A stretch of DNA of 64,000 nt from Chaunax sp. Z400 (lineage: Eukaryota > Chordata > Actinopteri > Lophiiformes > Chaunacidae). Numbering within the stretch: the stretch's first letter is position 1; each line of letters begins with the position of its first letter. Both the position numbers and the translations under genes were made by a program. Below the pieces are notes generated by a model. It had not been told where the DNA came from, did no database searches, and saw nothing but the letters and a program-made list of their open reading frames with translations. Below, in pieces: positions 34,195 to 46,746 of the stretch. The stretch spans positions 21,730,281 through 21,794,280 of the forward strand of contig CM075183.1 of NCBI GenBank assembly GCA_037577475.1, in the 5' to 3' direction.

Positions 34195-37100
34195 TCAGGT
34201 GTCTCCTGGTCTCACGGTGGAGTAGAAGGTCTGTGTCGAGTCCACATCTGTGGAGGAAGGACACAAACTGAACATGACGTCACTCCAGGCCTGGCGTTAC
34301 GCTGCTCTGGCGTTACGCTGCTCTGGCGTTACGCTGCTCTGGCGTTACGCTGCTCTGGTCAGATGTCTTTTCAGTAGCTTAGCATCCACACCAGCTACAT
34401 TTGTCTCACGTTTGTCTGGAACTTTCTGCTGCAGCCGTAAATCAAACAGGATCAGAAAACTGACCAAAATACCAAAAAAAAAATCCTCTAAATAAAACGA
34501 AATAATTTTTGTTTAAACTTTTAATGCATCTTTCAAGGATCTTTTAGTCACCATTCCTGACCAATCAGGACGCTCCGGGACCAGTAGTGTTCTACAGACC
34601 CCAATGTTTGGACTGGTGGAGCAGTAAGTATTCAGTAACACAAAATAGAAATAAGTAAAGTACAATTACCTGAAAAATGACTGTTACTGCAGTACTTAAA
34701 GGTTCAGTTTTCATCTTGATTATACAAAACAGTAGAGCTGAATTAACATCATGAATGAAGACATATTAAAAGTAGGGATCAGCTGATGTTCATTTTATAA
34801 CCATCATAATTATCCTTCAAACATTTACGTTTTTTTTACTTTGGTTTTTTTTCCCCCGTTCATATCCAGAAACTATCTCACAGCAACAAACATCTATTTT
34901 AGGAATGTCATGAGTCACAGTCTCTGGGTGGATCTACTCTGTGACGTGCTATGTTTTGTTTAAGGTAACCATGGTGATGGACCAATCTGGACCAATCAGA
35001 GCAGGGTAGGAGGAGCCAGACATGCTGTAGTCTAGAAGGGCGTTACAAATAGAGGAGAGAATGTTTTATAATCTAAAGTCTCATCAGTGGTGTTCTGTTG
35101 GTATTATGGGATAGACGTCTGGACCAATCACATTAGAGCGTTTACCTGTGACCCTCTTCAGCTGCACTTCCTGCATGATGGTGACATCAGTGTACGAGAC
35201 ATCAGGGTCCACTTTACCTGCAACACAACACGACTCCAGATAATCCAGATTAAATCCAGATTTAATGTGAATTGTAACAAACTTCCACTGTTTTTGGCTT
35301 TAGGACGATAAAGTTTAAAGTTTTATTTCCTCGTAAAATACGATCATTTTTTACTTTTTACCTCGGATACAGTCGTCTACATTCTACCTTGTCTAAACTT
35401 AACACATAAATTAACCATGATAGGCAGATGTGTCTTTTAATATTTAGATTTTGTAATGTAAAGATGATTTTAAGGTGACTCTGAAAGTGGGACATCTTCT
35501 CCATAGTACATATCCTAAAGAATATCCACTACTGTAGGCTCACTAGAGGACTGGAGGATCTGATGGACGATGTTTTGTCTTATTAACATGTTCGCACACA
35601 AAACATCACCGAACACAGACCAACACATTTATGTTATCATTAATATCTAAGCAGCCCTGGGTCGAAAATCTGATTATAGAATTTATTACGTATTTTTTTA
35701 TGGTATCTTAGTACTTTCAATACTGTTAAATGTGGATATTGTATAGTTTTAAATGTGTAGCATCGATACTTTGGACATATTAAGAAGGAGTCAGACTTGT
35801 TTTAAGGGAAAACTCTCTCCTTATAATCTGGATCAGACCTTTGACTTCTGATGTGAGGTTGTTCAGTGTCATTGTGTTGACATGAAAACAGGCTGACCTT
35901 TGAGGCTCCTGCAGAGGCAGAGTGATGTCACAGAGACCAGTGAAACCAGTGAGACGCACACGACCACCACAGAAAGAGGGACGTCTGCGAGGCGAGAGTC
36001 GGGCGGAGCAGGATGCCCTGCTTCAAAAACAGAAATACCGCAGGCTGACCTGAATGCAACAATCACAACAAGCTCATGGCTGTTTGTGCTTCAACAAATC
36101 TTATATATCAATATTTATATTAAATTCTTATGTTTTCAGCACATTACCCCAAAATGATGGAAAATACCTTCTTTTTTTTTTACTGGTATGGAAAATACCT
36201 TCTTTTTTTTTTACAGCTCTCTTGTGAAATAATCAAAACTGTTCTGACTCTGGCTGAAGGTTTGAGAGGAGCCTGTTTTTAAAAGGCTCTTCCTTTGAGG
36301 CTGGTCTCACCTGTGACGCTCAACCAGCTGTGTGGAGACAGTCCAGCTCCTGAGATGTTACACCTGTAGAGGCCCTCGTCAGATTTAGAGACACTGTGGA
36401 TGGTCATGTCTCCCGTAGAGCTGCTCCTGATGAGAAATCCATCTTTATAGAAATCTGCTGTGTGAATGGAGGTCGTCTTCTTCCGTCTGCAGCTCAGAGT
36501 CACATCTTCTCCCTCCACCACAGGACAAACAGGACTCTCCAGGATCACAGGACCACCTGAGAGACAGATCATCATCATTTCAGACCACGGAGACGTATGG
36601 AGGTAGAACATAAACCCACCCGTCACCGTGATCCTGACGGTGTCGCTGCAGCCTCCTGCTGCAGACTGGCACCAGTACACCCCAGTGTCTGATGGGTAAA
36701 GGGCATCGATGAAGCAGTGGGATGTCTGTGTTTTATCCCAGTTGAAACACTCCTGGTTTATTTTGGTGGATGTGTTCCTCTTAACGCTCCACTCAGAGGA
36801 GTTTCCCTGCTGCCCACAGCTCAGAGAGACGGACTCATACTGGAAGAACTGGGATCTGTTGGGACGGATTCTGAGAGCGGCTGCAAGAAACAGATGGTGG
36901 CACATTGAGGTTTTTATCGTAAATGCAGACAATCAGTACAATCTATGATCTGTCCCTCCATCCGGATCCATGCTGAGCTCTTATCTGGCCCATGACGCAC
37001 CCTTCCACGAAACTCTGTGGGAACCTGTCTGACAGTTTGTACGTAATCTGGAACAATAAGTGAGTCAGTTAGAAAACAGCAATAAATCTCTTCAGTGTCC

Positions 37101-37304
37101 GGATCGATTGTTTTACCAACTTAGACCCTCATTTCTCTAAATGTTGATATAAAACATTTTGTTATTATGTTGTAAACAATTTAAGACATAGGTCCATGTG
37201 TTAGACGTCAGTTTGAAGCACCACCACAGATCTGGGTTAGATTATGAAGTTAAGGTTTTTGGTTAAGACTCACCAACGACCGCGCAGAGGGTCGTTATCT
37301 CCAT
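34195..37304 (-). CDS. Inhibitory Fc-receptor-like protein: two Ig domains, TM, ITIM and ITSM; six exons, 260 aa
   Basis: Minus-strand exons 37304-37274, 36880-36620, 36556-36311, 36017-35898, 35217-35146 and 34247-34195 total 783 nt, all in phase 1. Exon 1 (MEITTLCAVV) is 31 nt, the same size as in the neighbour at 30490; a tiny second signal exon may be missing. Ig1 has RPNRSQFFQYESVSLSC and DTGVYWCQSA; Ig2 has GEDVTLSC and SDEGLYRCN. The transmembrane helix (VPLSVVVVCVSLVSLVSVTS) leads to CLCRS. The tail carries VSYTDV at residues 226-231, an ITIM, and TFYSTV at 250-255, which fits the ITSM pattern TxYxxV. Such motifs recruit SHP-type phosphatases or SAP-family adaptors in known receptors, so this protein should dampen leukocyte activation. 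The tail exons were found outside the main frames, by phase and motif, but each has good splice sites. Confidence 0.75.
34292..34357 (+). repeat. 16-bp tandem repeat, four copies
   Basis: GGCGTTACGCTGCTCT is repeated head to tail four times with no differences. It starts about 45 bases from the splice acceptor of the ITSM exon, inside the intron of the inhibitory receptor. Confidence 0.95.
36155..36215 (+). repeat. Short direct duplication
   Basis: GGAAAATACCTTC followed by a T run occurs twice in succession, joined by TTTACTGGTAT, in the intron between the Ig2 and transmembrane exons of the inhibitory receptor. Confidence 0.85.
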
Positions 37305-38017
37305 GCTGCTCGGCTGAAGGACCGACAGGTTGAAGGGTTTTATGTTCTAGAGACACAGCTTCCTGCTTCATGCTTTATTGAGAGCGAGACTTCTTTCATC
37401 TTTCATTACCTGCATGTTTATTATAGAGGTGAAACATTTCAGGTCTGAATCTGAGCAGACAGAAAACTGCTGATGAAAGGAAGCAGCATTTATCACAATT
37501 TAGTGTTTGTCATGACAACTTACTTCATTTTTTATACACTATTAAATATTTATTATTGTGTTTAGTATCCCATGATTTTTATTTTCAACATATTTGTTGT
37601 AGGTTTAGCAGGATTACATAAACCTGTTGGGAGGAAGGGTCTTGGTTCCAGAATAGACTCCATTAAATCCAGATCCACCAGATTTTAATGGTTGGCTTTA
37701 AATGTTTGCTCTGAGTTTGATTTTGGCAGCTTGATTGAATGAAAAGGGGTTTTATAAACTCTTTTCTCATTTAGATTTAGAGTGTTGTTGTTTTAGTCTC
37801 TAAAACCGGTAAAATAATCTCTAAATCAATTTTTATGAGTCACCAAACAGATACTGACTCGTGTCCTCAGTCATAATTCTTATGTAACTATAAAGTGATC
37901 ATGTGAGAGGAAAGTGTTGAATCCTAGCCTATAAATAGATTTATTGTTATAAAAGATGACACATAGTGTAAAAGGGAGGGGGGGAAGTCACGTGAGGACT
38001 TACGTCAACGTCAGACT

Positions 38018-38023
38018 TATAAA
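38018..38023 (+). promoter_or_regulatory. Candidate TATA box of the single-V butyrophilin-like gene
   Basis: TATAAA in a GACTTATAAACG context, 88 bases upstream of the ATG at 38106. Position fits a core promoter with a leader of roughly 60 bases. Motif match only. Confidence 0.4.
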
Positions 38024-38105
38024 CGTAACAACGTAACGACGTCGGTCAGTTGGTTCATTGGAAGAGGTAGAAGACGGTCGTTTGTAGCTTTACTGTCGGC
38101 GGTTT

Positions 38106-40045
38106 ATGGTTTTCTTCGGGGACTTCGTGCTTTTTACACTCTGGACTTTAACTCTACACGTCACTACGGGAGCCTGGACGTCCGATGACGGTAAGCTCAT
38201 ATGTGTCGCTGCTCTCACATTTAATTCAAATGTTCACCGGAGCCGTAACCGTCAGTTTTGTGTCCGAAACATCTTTTTAATTGGCACGAGTCCTTCATGA
38301 TAAGTTCGCTGTAACGTTCTGAACTTTAAGAAGTACTTCTGACGGTGACGTCTGCTGTGAAACGGAACGTAAGACATTTACTGTAAGCAAGTCTCACGCG
38401 GCACTCAGCAGTCATTTGCTGCCAGCTTTATTTTTTCAGAAGACCCGCCTTGCTCTCTGATTGGCTAGTATTTGAATTATCATTGGTTAGGTCAGGCCAA
38501 TCAGCGTTAGAGGAGGGCGTGGCATCACTTTTAAAGCAGCGGCTCCAATGAATCGCAGGCGCGACACCTGGCGGCATCTGACAGATACTTTAATGTTTAC
38601 ACCAGTGTCAGCTGTCAGTCAGCTGCTGTTTAGATGTCATGGAAAAATAAAACAAATAGTGTGAGTAAATAACTTGTAGCTTTTTTAGATTAGTTTTTCT
38701 ACATTTTATCTATCTATATATTATTTCTTGCAAAGATGAAACGGAGGGTTTGATTTTCATTATTATAAAAAACAAAGTAATTATTAGTAGTGTATAGTTT
38801 TGGTCCTTTTATTTCAAAACGATCTAAATAATATTAAATAAAAGATTTCTAATTCATAGCCATATGTACATTTAAAATATTCTTATTTTACTTCAGAAAT
38901 AACTTTTTATTCGTGATATTATTGATCCTGATCCACACTTATATCATTCATAGTCATAAATATTAGTCAGGTAAATATGCTTCTATTATTCATTGACAAC
39001 TATAGTTTATTATTTATTGAAAACTTCACAAAAGTCTTAAATTATACCCGTTTCTAATCAGCCTATCTACAAACTATCAAAACAAAAGATACCTTTTACA
39101 TGAACTAGTTCATAATTGCGTACGGAGTTTGGAGTTTTCTGGGATGCGCTGAGGATGACTTTTTATCGTTGCCGATGTTAAATTAATTTGGATTTAGATA
39201 TGAATAGTACAGTAGTTGAAATAATATCGTTGCTCCTGGTTTTAAGTTTTCCCTCCATGTTTCAGGTCAGCCTCGTGTGATTGGATCATCTCTGCCAGTC
39301 GTTGCAGCTCTGGGCGACGACACCATCCTGCCATGCCGCCTGGAGCCTTCCATAGACGCGGAGGCGCTGACAGTAGAGTGGTCGAAGCCGGATCTCAAAC
39401 CCGACCCCTCGGATCCGCTGAGCCGAGTCGAGTACGTGCACCTGTACAGGGGTCGCCACGAAGTCACAGACATGAAGATCCAGTCGTATGTCAGCAGGAC
39501 GGAGCTGTTCAGAGACGAGCTGAAACACGGAAACATTTCCCTCAAGATCAGGAATGTGACGCTGGCCGACGAAGGCAGATACAAATGTTTCATCCCCAAG
39601 TTGAACGACAAAATGTTTTCCATCGTTCATCTGGTTGTCGGTGAGTATTTACATGGTTGTGGTCCAGATTGCTTTGACTTCTCTTTTTTCTCTTTTAAAC
39701 TTTTTAATCTTTTCTTCTTTTTTTTCCCCAGAACCAAACTTTGTTAAAATGACGCAGACTCCGATGCATCCCATAAACCTCCAAACCCCAGATCTGAAGA
39801 ATGAGACGACCATTAAAGGTGAGAAACGTTTCAACTCTGTGAGGAAATGAAGAATTTAGATTTTAGTGTTTGACTTCCTGAAGCTTTTCGTTTGCGTTAC
39901 TCCATCAGGTGGTCGCTCCCATCTGGTCTTACTGGTCCCACTTCTGATGGTCTGTCTGATCCTCAGCGGCGGACACTCACTTAAAACCAGACGCGAGTCT
40001 GACCGACTGATCATTGGTTCTGATAGTTGTCCCTCCAGCGTTTGA
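38106..40045 (+). CDS. Small butyrophilin-like receptor with one IgV domain, four exons, 227 aa
   Basis: Exons 38106-38190, 39266-39640, 39732-39818 and 39909-40045 join in phase 1 to 684 nt. Exon 1 gives a signal peptide (FVLFTLWTLTLHVTTGA). Exon 2 is a complete V-set domain (residues about 35-150) with LPCRL, VEWSK, LKIRNVTLADEGRYKC and two N-glycosylation sites (NIS, NVT). Exon 3 is a 29-residue stalk with a potential N-glycosylation site (NET). Exon 4 has the membrane helix (HLVLLVPLLMVCLILS) and a short basic tail ending CPSSV with no tyrosine. The V domain is most like that of the receptor at 21208 (both have VEWSK, YRTxF/SRTEL and the ISLK/VSLR strand), but the second Ig domain is absent. 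Function unknown; probably a leukocyte surface ligand or decoy. AATAAA at 40456. Confidence 0.78.
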
Positions 40046-43000
40046 AGGACGGCTCCACTTCCACCCATTATGTTTAATGGGGAGCGTTGTGCACACTTCC
40101 ATCTGTTGGATCTATCTCATCAGTTTGGCGACGCAAACCCAACACCACGTCCAGTGGACCAATGGATCAGTAGGATTGAGATCTTCATGGTGGATCCAGA
40201 TCATCATGAAAATAGAGAAAGTGAGTCTGATTTGAACTTTGACTTTGATTCACTAGAGTCCTGAGTCCACTGAAAAAACAGAATGACACTCAGTAGAGCC
40301 ACATACCTTCACCTAGACCCAGACCAGATCAGGATCCCCTCCTAAAAAATAAGAACTAATTCATCTGGAGGCATTTAAAACTGTAGGAGACTCTGAACTC
40401 TATTATCTCAGATGGTAGTTTGGTTTCTAGCCTCTTTGTTGGCATATAGCAGATTAATAAAGATCAATACCTATACATATTTAGATCCAGCAGATCTGTT
40501 CTATTACACTACACACACGAATACGTAACAACACTGTAAAAATGTGATTTATTTACATCATTTATGGATTATTTCCTGAGAAAATGTCTAAAATTCCCAA
40601 TCTTAGAATCCTAAGGAAGGTCATTAAAAATTCCTTCTGCTGTTTAGACAGATGAGGTTGTTAGATCGACTCTGTTTACTCTGTTCTATGGAGAAAATCT
40701 AACTGGAAGAATCAGTGAGAGTTCAGGCTGTGACTGACGGAGGCAGAGAGCCGATAGAAGAACATAACCATGTTAAAGTGATCTCATACTTTCCTTCTCT
40801 CTCCACAGCTCACCTGAAGATCTTGAATCTGGTCGTTTTGGAACCGGTGACGTCTATTAAAACCGATGGATTTTGGTTCAGAGTTTTGCAGAACTGTCAG
40901 AACCGTAAATCGTCAACACGAGACAAGCGGCGGGATCACTTTTATTTTCTCTGTTAAGAAGACGCAGAACTTGACTGCAGCACTGAAACAGACTTTTTAG
41001 GTTTGTTTTTTCAAATTACTTGCCTCACTGGTTTCCAGTAGACTTCAATCAGGGTCCACTGGTGAGATATGCTAAGGGGCCAGTTGCAGAAAGTTATAAT
41101 ATTAAATAAGCCAGGCTTATTCCAGTTACTCTGACTCATCCTCACTTCTGTGAAACAAGTTCAATGTTTAGGTTAAGCTCAGTTACTACGGCAACTTATG
41201 CAGGTATGCTAGCCTGGTGCAGGTCCAGCTAAGCCTCAGTTGTTGTTTAACCAGATTTCCTGACGGACAGGATTCGATTTTACCAAAGTTAAAGTTTAGA
41301 GAAAATCAGCTTCATAAATTAAACAAATTATGTAATTCTAAATAAAAACAAATAGACCTACATGTGTTTAATTATGTTAGATATAATATTAAACCCATGC
41401 TAATATGACATAAAAGATATTTGATAAAATAATTATTCTTCACAATGAATTTGAGCCCACAGTGAAAACATGAGCTGAATTTAACATAAATTTTTCCACT
41501 TCCTTAACATCACCAGTAAAAGTGCCTTTGACAGGACACCTAGCCCTCAGTAGAGTTAAACATTATTATATTTAATAAATTGAAAAACTTGTTCTACTCA
41601 GGTTTGTTTTATTTGATCTTGAACACAAAAATACGTCTTGCACTTTAGGTTTTATTTAAAATGTTTCGTCTGTTCTTTGCATGTTTTACGGATGAAATTC
41701 TGAATATTTCTGCGTTACATTTGATTAGCATGCATCATGCTAAACTAAGGTGGGGCAACATGGTAAACATTAGCATGTTAGCACTGTTCTTGTGAGCATA
41801 TTAGCTTAGTTCCACTGAATATAGAGCTGTTAGCATAGCTGTAGACTCAGCTACGACAGAACTGTCAAGCACTTTCTGCTACTTGTTGCATTGTGGGACT
41901 TTTTTTTTTTTTTTACCAAACACAACAAATATACTCATTTTAATCCAATAAAAATAATTATTTTGTAATTTCAAAAGTTTGAACGTGTTTTATTTATTTG
42001 CTGGAAATTGAAATTTCCCATCTTCATGAATGTACCCTCAGCCCCTCTTAATGAGCTGTCCGTGGTGCTGAAAACATGAAGCCCCAGTTTGGCTCTTCGT
42101 CATTACGTATTCAGATGATTCATCACGTTTAATCACGTGGCAGTACTGTTATATTATGGTAAGTCTACATCAACAGGACATCTCGGTTGGACGTGTGGTT
42201 CGCGGGGAGGCTCGTGAGGGAGACGCGGAACGTCAGAGAAACGTGACTCTCCCTCCCTGCCAAAGATCGTTTGTGAATGACAGATGGAAACGCCATTCCT
42301 CTTTTTTGACAGGTGGGAGATGAGAAGAACCAGAAGAAAAACATAAATGTACCAAGCAGTTAGCTTCAAGCTAACTTTACTCAGGCAACCTTTAACAAAA
42401 ACATCTGAAGCAATTAAAGATCTTGGCTATTTTTAACCAATTAAAGAAGACGTTTTCACCGAGGGAGGAGAACAAGTGAGAGGTGTCACTCTGCCTCTTT
42501 TTCTTGGACCTGCATCCATGTAGTTTTTAATTTTAATATCTTTATATGTATTTGTGCAATTCTTTGAGAAAGTTAGATGATAGATCGACGTTATGCTATG
42601 CTATGTTAGCATTTATATCTCAATATTACCAGAAGTAGGAGCAATGCATTTACTTAAATTCATGATTAATTGGCAGGACATTATAATTTAAAATCCAGGA
42701 AAACGGACTCATTAGAAAGGAGCGCGTGACCTACTAAAAGTTTCTGAGTTGTTCTGATCTGAAGCGGCGTTCACATGAATTTCCCAGTCGGGAACTAATT
42801 TTCTCCTGTATTCCGTCACCACATGAAGGCAACATTAATTCTGGACGCTGCACTTATTTACCACGTGGGTGAGCCATCTTATCATTAGACGATCTCTCCC
42901 TCTTTCTCTCCCCCTCTCTCTCTCCAGCTGGGTTTGCTCTAACAATCACCGCCACCAAATAAACGGACGATATCGACGTTAACCGGAGGATTTACCGCTG

Positions 43001-43075
43001 TTTTATTGGTGTCGCCTTCATATTTATATATTTTTAAAATCGTATTTTTCGTATTCCGTGTTTTTCTCCGCAGTG
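40046..43075. other. Intergenic plus sh3gl2 promoter region
   Basis: The first 0.4 kb is 3' UTR of the butyrophilin-like gene. At 40810 a CTCTCCACAG acceptor-like site precedes a short open frame that could be an alternative last exon, but it has no recognisable domain. The remainder is AT-rich; the last few hundred bases before 43076 should contain the sh3gl2 promoter and leader. Confidence 0.45.
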
Positions 43076-46000
43076 ATGTCCGTCGCGGGGTTGAAGAAGC
43101 AGTTCCATAAAGCCACGCAGGTAAGCAGAGACCTCCTGTTTCCATCTCTTCTTCTACGATTAATAAAACCGTTAAATTTCAAATTTCATTTCCTGTGAAC
43201 AATTAACGATCAAAAACCACCAACGTCACTAGAAATCGTGATCACATCTTTAAAAATTGCATCAAAACAGCTTTTTGTCCCTTTTAAAACCCCGTATGCA
43301 AATTCTTAAATTCACATAAAGCTAAATGTTCACGTAGTTGTGAAAAATGGTGATTTTTAAACGTAAACGTGATGTATGGATACAGCACAGGCCGTGTCCT
43401 CGCGCTGTTTTTGTGTGGGTATACCCTCTCACGCACACGCACACGCGCACGCAGGGGATATTACGTAAGAGAATATGAATTGAAAGTGAGGCTGTTGCTG
43501 CACGCGACAGGGAATTCCCTCTATCGTCCTTTAGATCTGTCCATCTTCACTTCCGCCCAAACATCCCTCCATCTTTACCCCCATCTTCCATCTCTCCTTC
43601 ACCCCTTTCCCGTCTTCTACCCCTCTTTTTGCTGCCCCTAACATCCTCCATTCCTTTCCTTTTCATCTCTAAAACCTCCATTCCTCCATCATCCCTCCAT
43701 CATTTCTGGCGTCAGTTATCCATCTTTTTACGAACGCTTCCATCTGTTTTTTTCGTCCATCAATCCCTCTCATAGTTCTTCATCTTCTTCTTTTCCACCT
43801 GTAGTCATCCCTCCATCACTTATCCCTTTATTACCTCTATCCTCTGATCCCAGGAAACAACCCTCTCTCCATCCCTTCATCATTGTCTCTCAAAGACAAT
43901 CCTCTTCCTTAACCTCCGATCACGTAACGTTCAGTGTCTGCAGGTTTTAATAAACGGATGTGTGTCAGAGCCTTCAGGACGTTCTGTCTCTGCTGCTGCT
44001 GAACGTTAGGTTTTTATTTCCTGTCCTGCTGCAGTGACACAGTTTCCCCCTCAGGGATCGATCAGTAACATCTCTCACTGTCATCGCCGGACAAATGTGC
44101 AGGAATTTATCCTGCTGACCGTCGGGATGGACGACAGAGACGAAGGAGCTCTACAGTCTGACAGAGGCTCTCAGGCTCATGTTACTACAGAGTGTGAAAT
44201 AAATAACATTTACATTGATCTGAATACAGACAGGAGGATAAACAAGACAACAGCAATACGCCACTGTAGCATCTAGTCTGTCTTATCCAAAGAAGAAGAA
44301 GAAGAGACAGTAAATACCTGTAAATAGTACACAGTTCATGTACTTTTGGTTTCATCCTCAGGTTTCAGACACACGAAAAATCTCAGACTGTTTTAGCTAC
44401 TAATTAGCATGTTGCTAAGGAAGATGTAGAAATGCTAAGCTAACATCATCAAAGAAAGTGAAAAAGCCCAGTTAGCTCCAAACACTTAACCAGCTAGCTA
44501 ATTCATTACATGATGATGTCATGAAGTTGTCAACACCTAACTTAAAGTTTTCATGGATGGTTCAACTCTCCATGAATGAAGGCAGGTTGCAGTCATGCTA
44601 ACGTTAGCTGCAGCACTGGCTGCAGATCATTAGCGTTAGCTGCTACAGGGGACTTGTCTTTCAGGCTATAAAACACGTCCGCTCTTCATCTTTTACAAAT
44701 ATTTAGTGTTTGACCAGGTGTTTCCTCAGGTTAGACGTGTCGTCATCATTTGACTTAATTACAGATATTAAAGCGAGTGTCATCTGCACAGAGAGAAAAG
44801 AGAGATTATAGAGCTGAAGGATGGAGGGGCATTTAGCGAGAGGACAGGTGGATGACCACAGGGGAAATTGAAAGATGGGAGGATGGAGAAATGATAGAGG
44901 GAGGATCATGGAGCTTAACACAGTCCTTCAGCCCCCTGTAATCAACATGTTGGAGTTTCCTTGAGCGAGATACTGAACCCTGATTGGCTCCCCGGGCTCC
45001 GTAAGGACCGCCCACTTCTGCTCCAGTATGGGTCAAATGTAGAGAAAGAAAGAATCTTATTTTATGCTAAGTGTTGGAGACTCAGTGGTTTTTAATGGGA
45101 GAACTGGTTTATTCTGTATTCTAACTGGTTTATAATGGGGTTCCGTTTGTTGCGGAGAGGCTGGGACCTGGACAGGAGGATCAGGTCTCTGTAAAAACCT
45201 CCTGAACGTGGAACACTGAAGGAATTCTATCCTATTAACAGCTGAGCTAACCTCATTTTATACTATTCTACTATTATAGATCTGTGACTCAACAGCTGAT
45301 GTTAACGGAGACAGAGGGGGGGGGGGGGGGGGGGGGGCGAGACCTCAGAGACTGGTAACACTGGTAACACCAGCAGAGTCAGACTGGTAACTCACCAGCA
45401 GAGGGAATCTGTTCTCTGAACTGAAACCTGAACCACGGTCGTCCCTCTGTGTTGATGAGCCGCTGTGATCTGGTTCATTAACATGGTTTATTTATGGCCC
45501 AGCAGCACAAACAGACCCACTAGAACCGGGGCAGCAGTGTGATGAATCATTCCAGCACTGGAGCAACACAACTCACACAGTACAGCCTTCAGGGCATCGT
45601 TAGGGGATTAAGACTCATTTTAGGATCATTTCCATGAAATCCGTCTCATTTCAGTCATATTTTCTTCTTCCTGTCCTCCTCTCATGCGTTCCCTCCTCCT
45701 CCTGTTAACCCTCTTCTTTAATTCACCTTTCATGCATCATAGCACCAGAGTGTTCCAGTACCACCCTAACCCTACTGGTGGTGTGTTCTTATTGGCTGGT
45801 GACACAGCCAATCAGATGTGAGGAGAGGGTGCAGAGTGGGAACATTAAAAGTTGATGTGAGCGCAGGCGTCCTGAATCCAGGACATATCTCAACATGTGT
45901 AGCGTTTACATGTTGACGTGAGGGCAGCGTGAAGCCAGAGAGACCTCGACCAAGATGGCCGCCGCTCCATCCAACTGGCAACTCAGGTGTCATCTATGCT

Positions 46001-46707
46001 AACCTGGTCAAACGGATGCTATATCTAAAGGCTAGCGTTAGCATGCCCACAGACAGACAACTTCATGACATCATCACGTAGTTAATCAGCTGATTGGATA
46101 AGTTGTCGTTGGAGGTAGCTGGGCTTTTTCACAATCTTGGATGATGTTAGCTTAGCATTATTTTAGCAGTGTGTCTGAAACCTGAGGATGAAACCAAAAG
46201 TACATGAACTGTGTACTATTTACAGGAAATACTACAGTAATCAATCACTGTGGTAGTGACAACAACATAACAGGTGATGTCACTGTTTCTTCTTCTTCTC
46301 TGGATAAGACAGACTAGACGCTATAGTTGCCGTATCGCTGCCCTCTTCTGGTTGTTGTTAATGATGCTTATTCTGTGCTGATATTCTTCCTTTAGTTCAG
46401 TTTCTAATGTCGAGGCTTTCATTCATATCACAGATGTCTGTTATCAGGAAGTAACAGACACTCTGCAGCCAATCAGAGCCGAGTATTCACCCAGATTACC
46501 GCACAATACTGTGTCATTTGCAGACTTGATGACTCGTCACTTCTTGTCCTACTTATTGAGCTGTTTTAGCGCTGACTTTAAAAGCTGAGGTTCATCATTT
46601 ATCATCATGTTCATGTTTATGATGAAATGACTGGTGTGAAAACATAACAGTCACATTATTAGAGAATGTTTAAGTTCAGCATTTTAACAAGACTTAAGAC
46701 TGATGGT

Positions 46708-46746
<39 letters not shown>

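Noticed and set aside
35900..36157. 85-codon plus-strand frame
   Set aside because: It is the antisense shadow of the TM exon of the inhibitory receptor.
39286..39644. Several long alternative frames over the V domain
   Set aside because: Shadows of the 39266-39640 exon; only one frame has the Ig cysteines and conserved strands.
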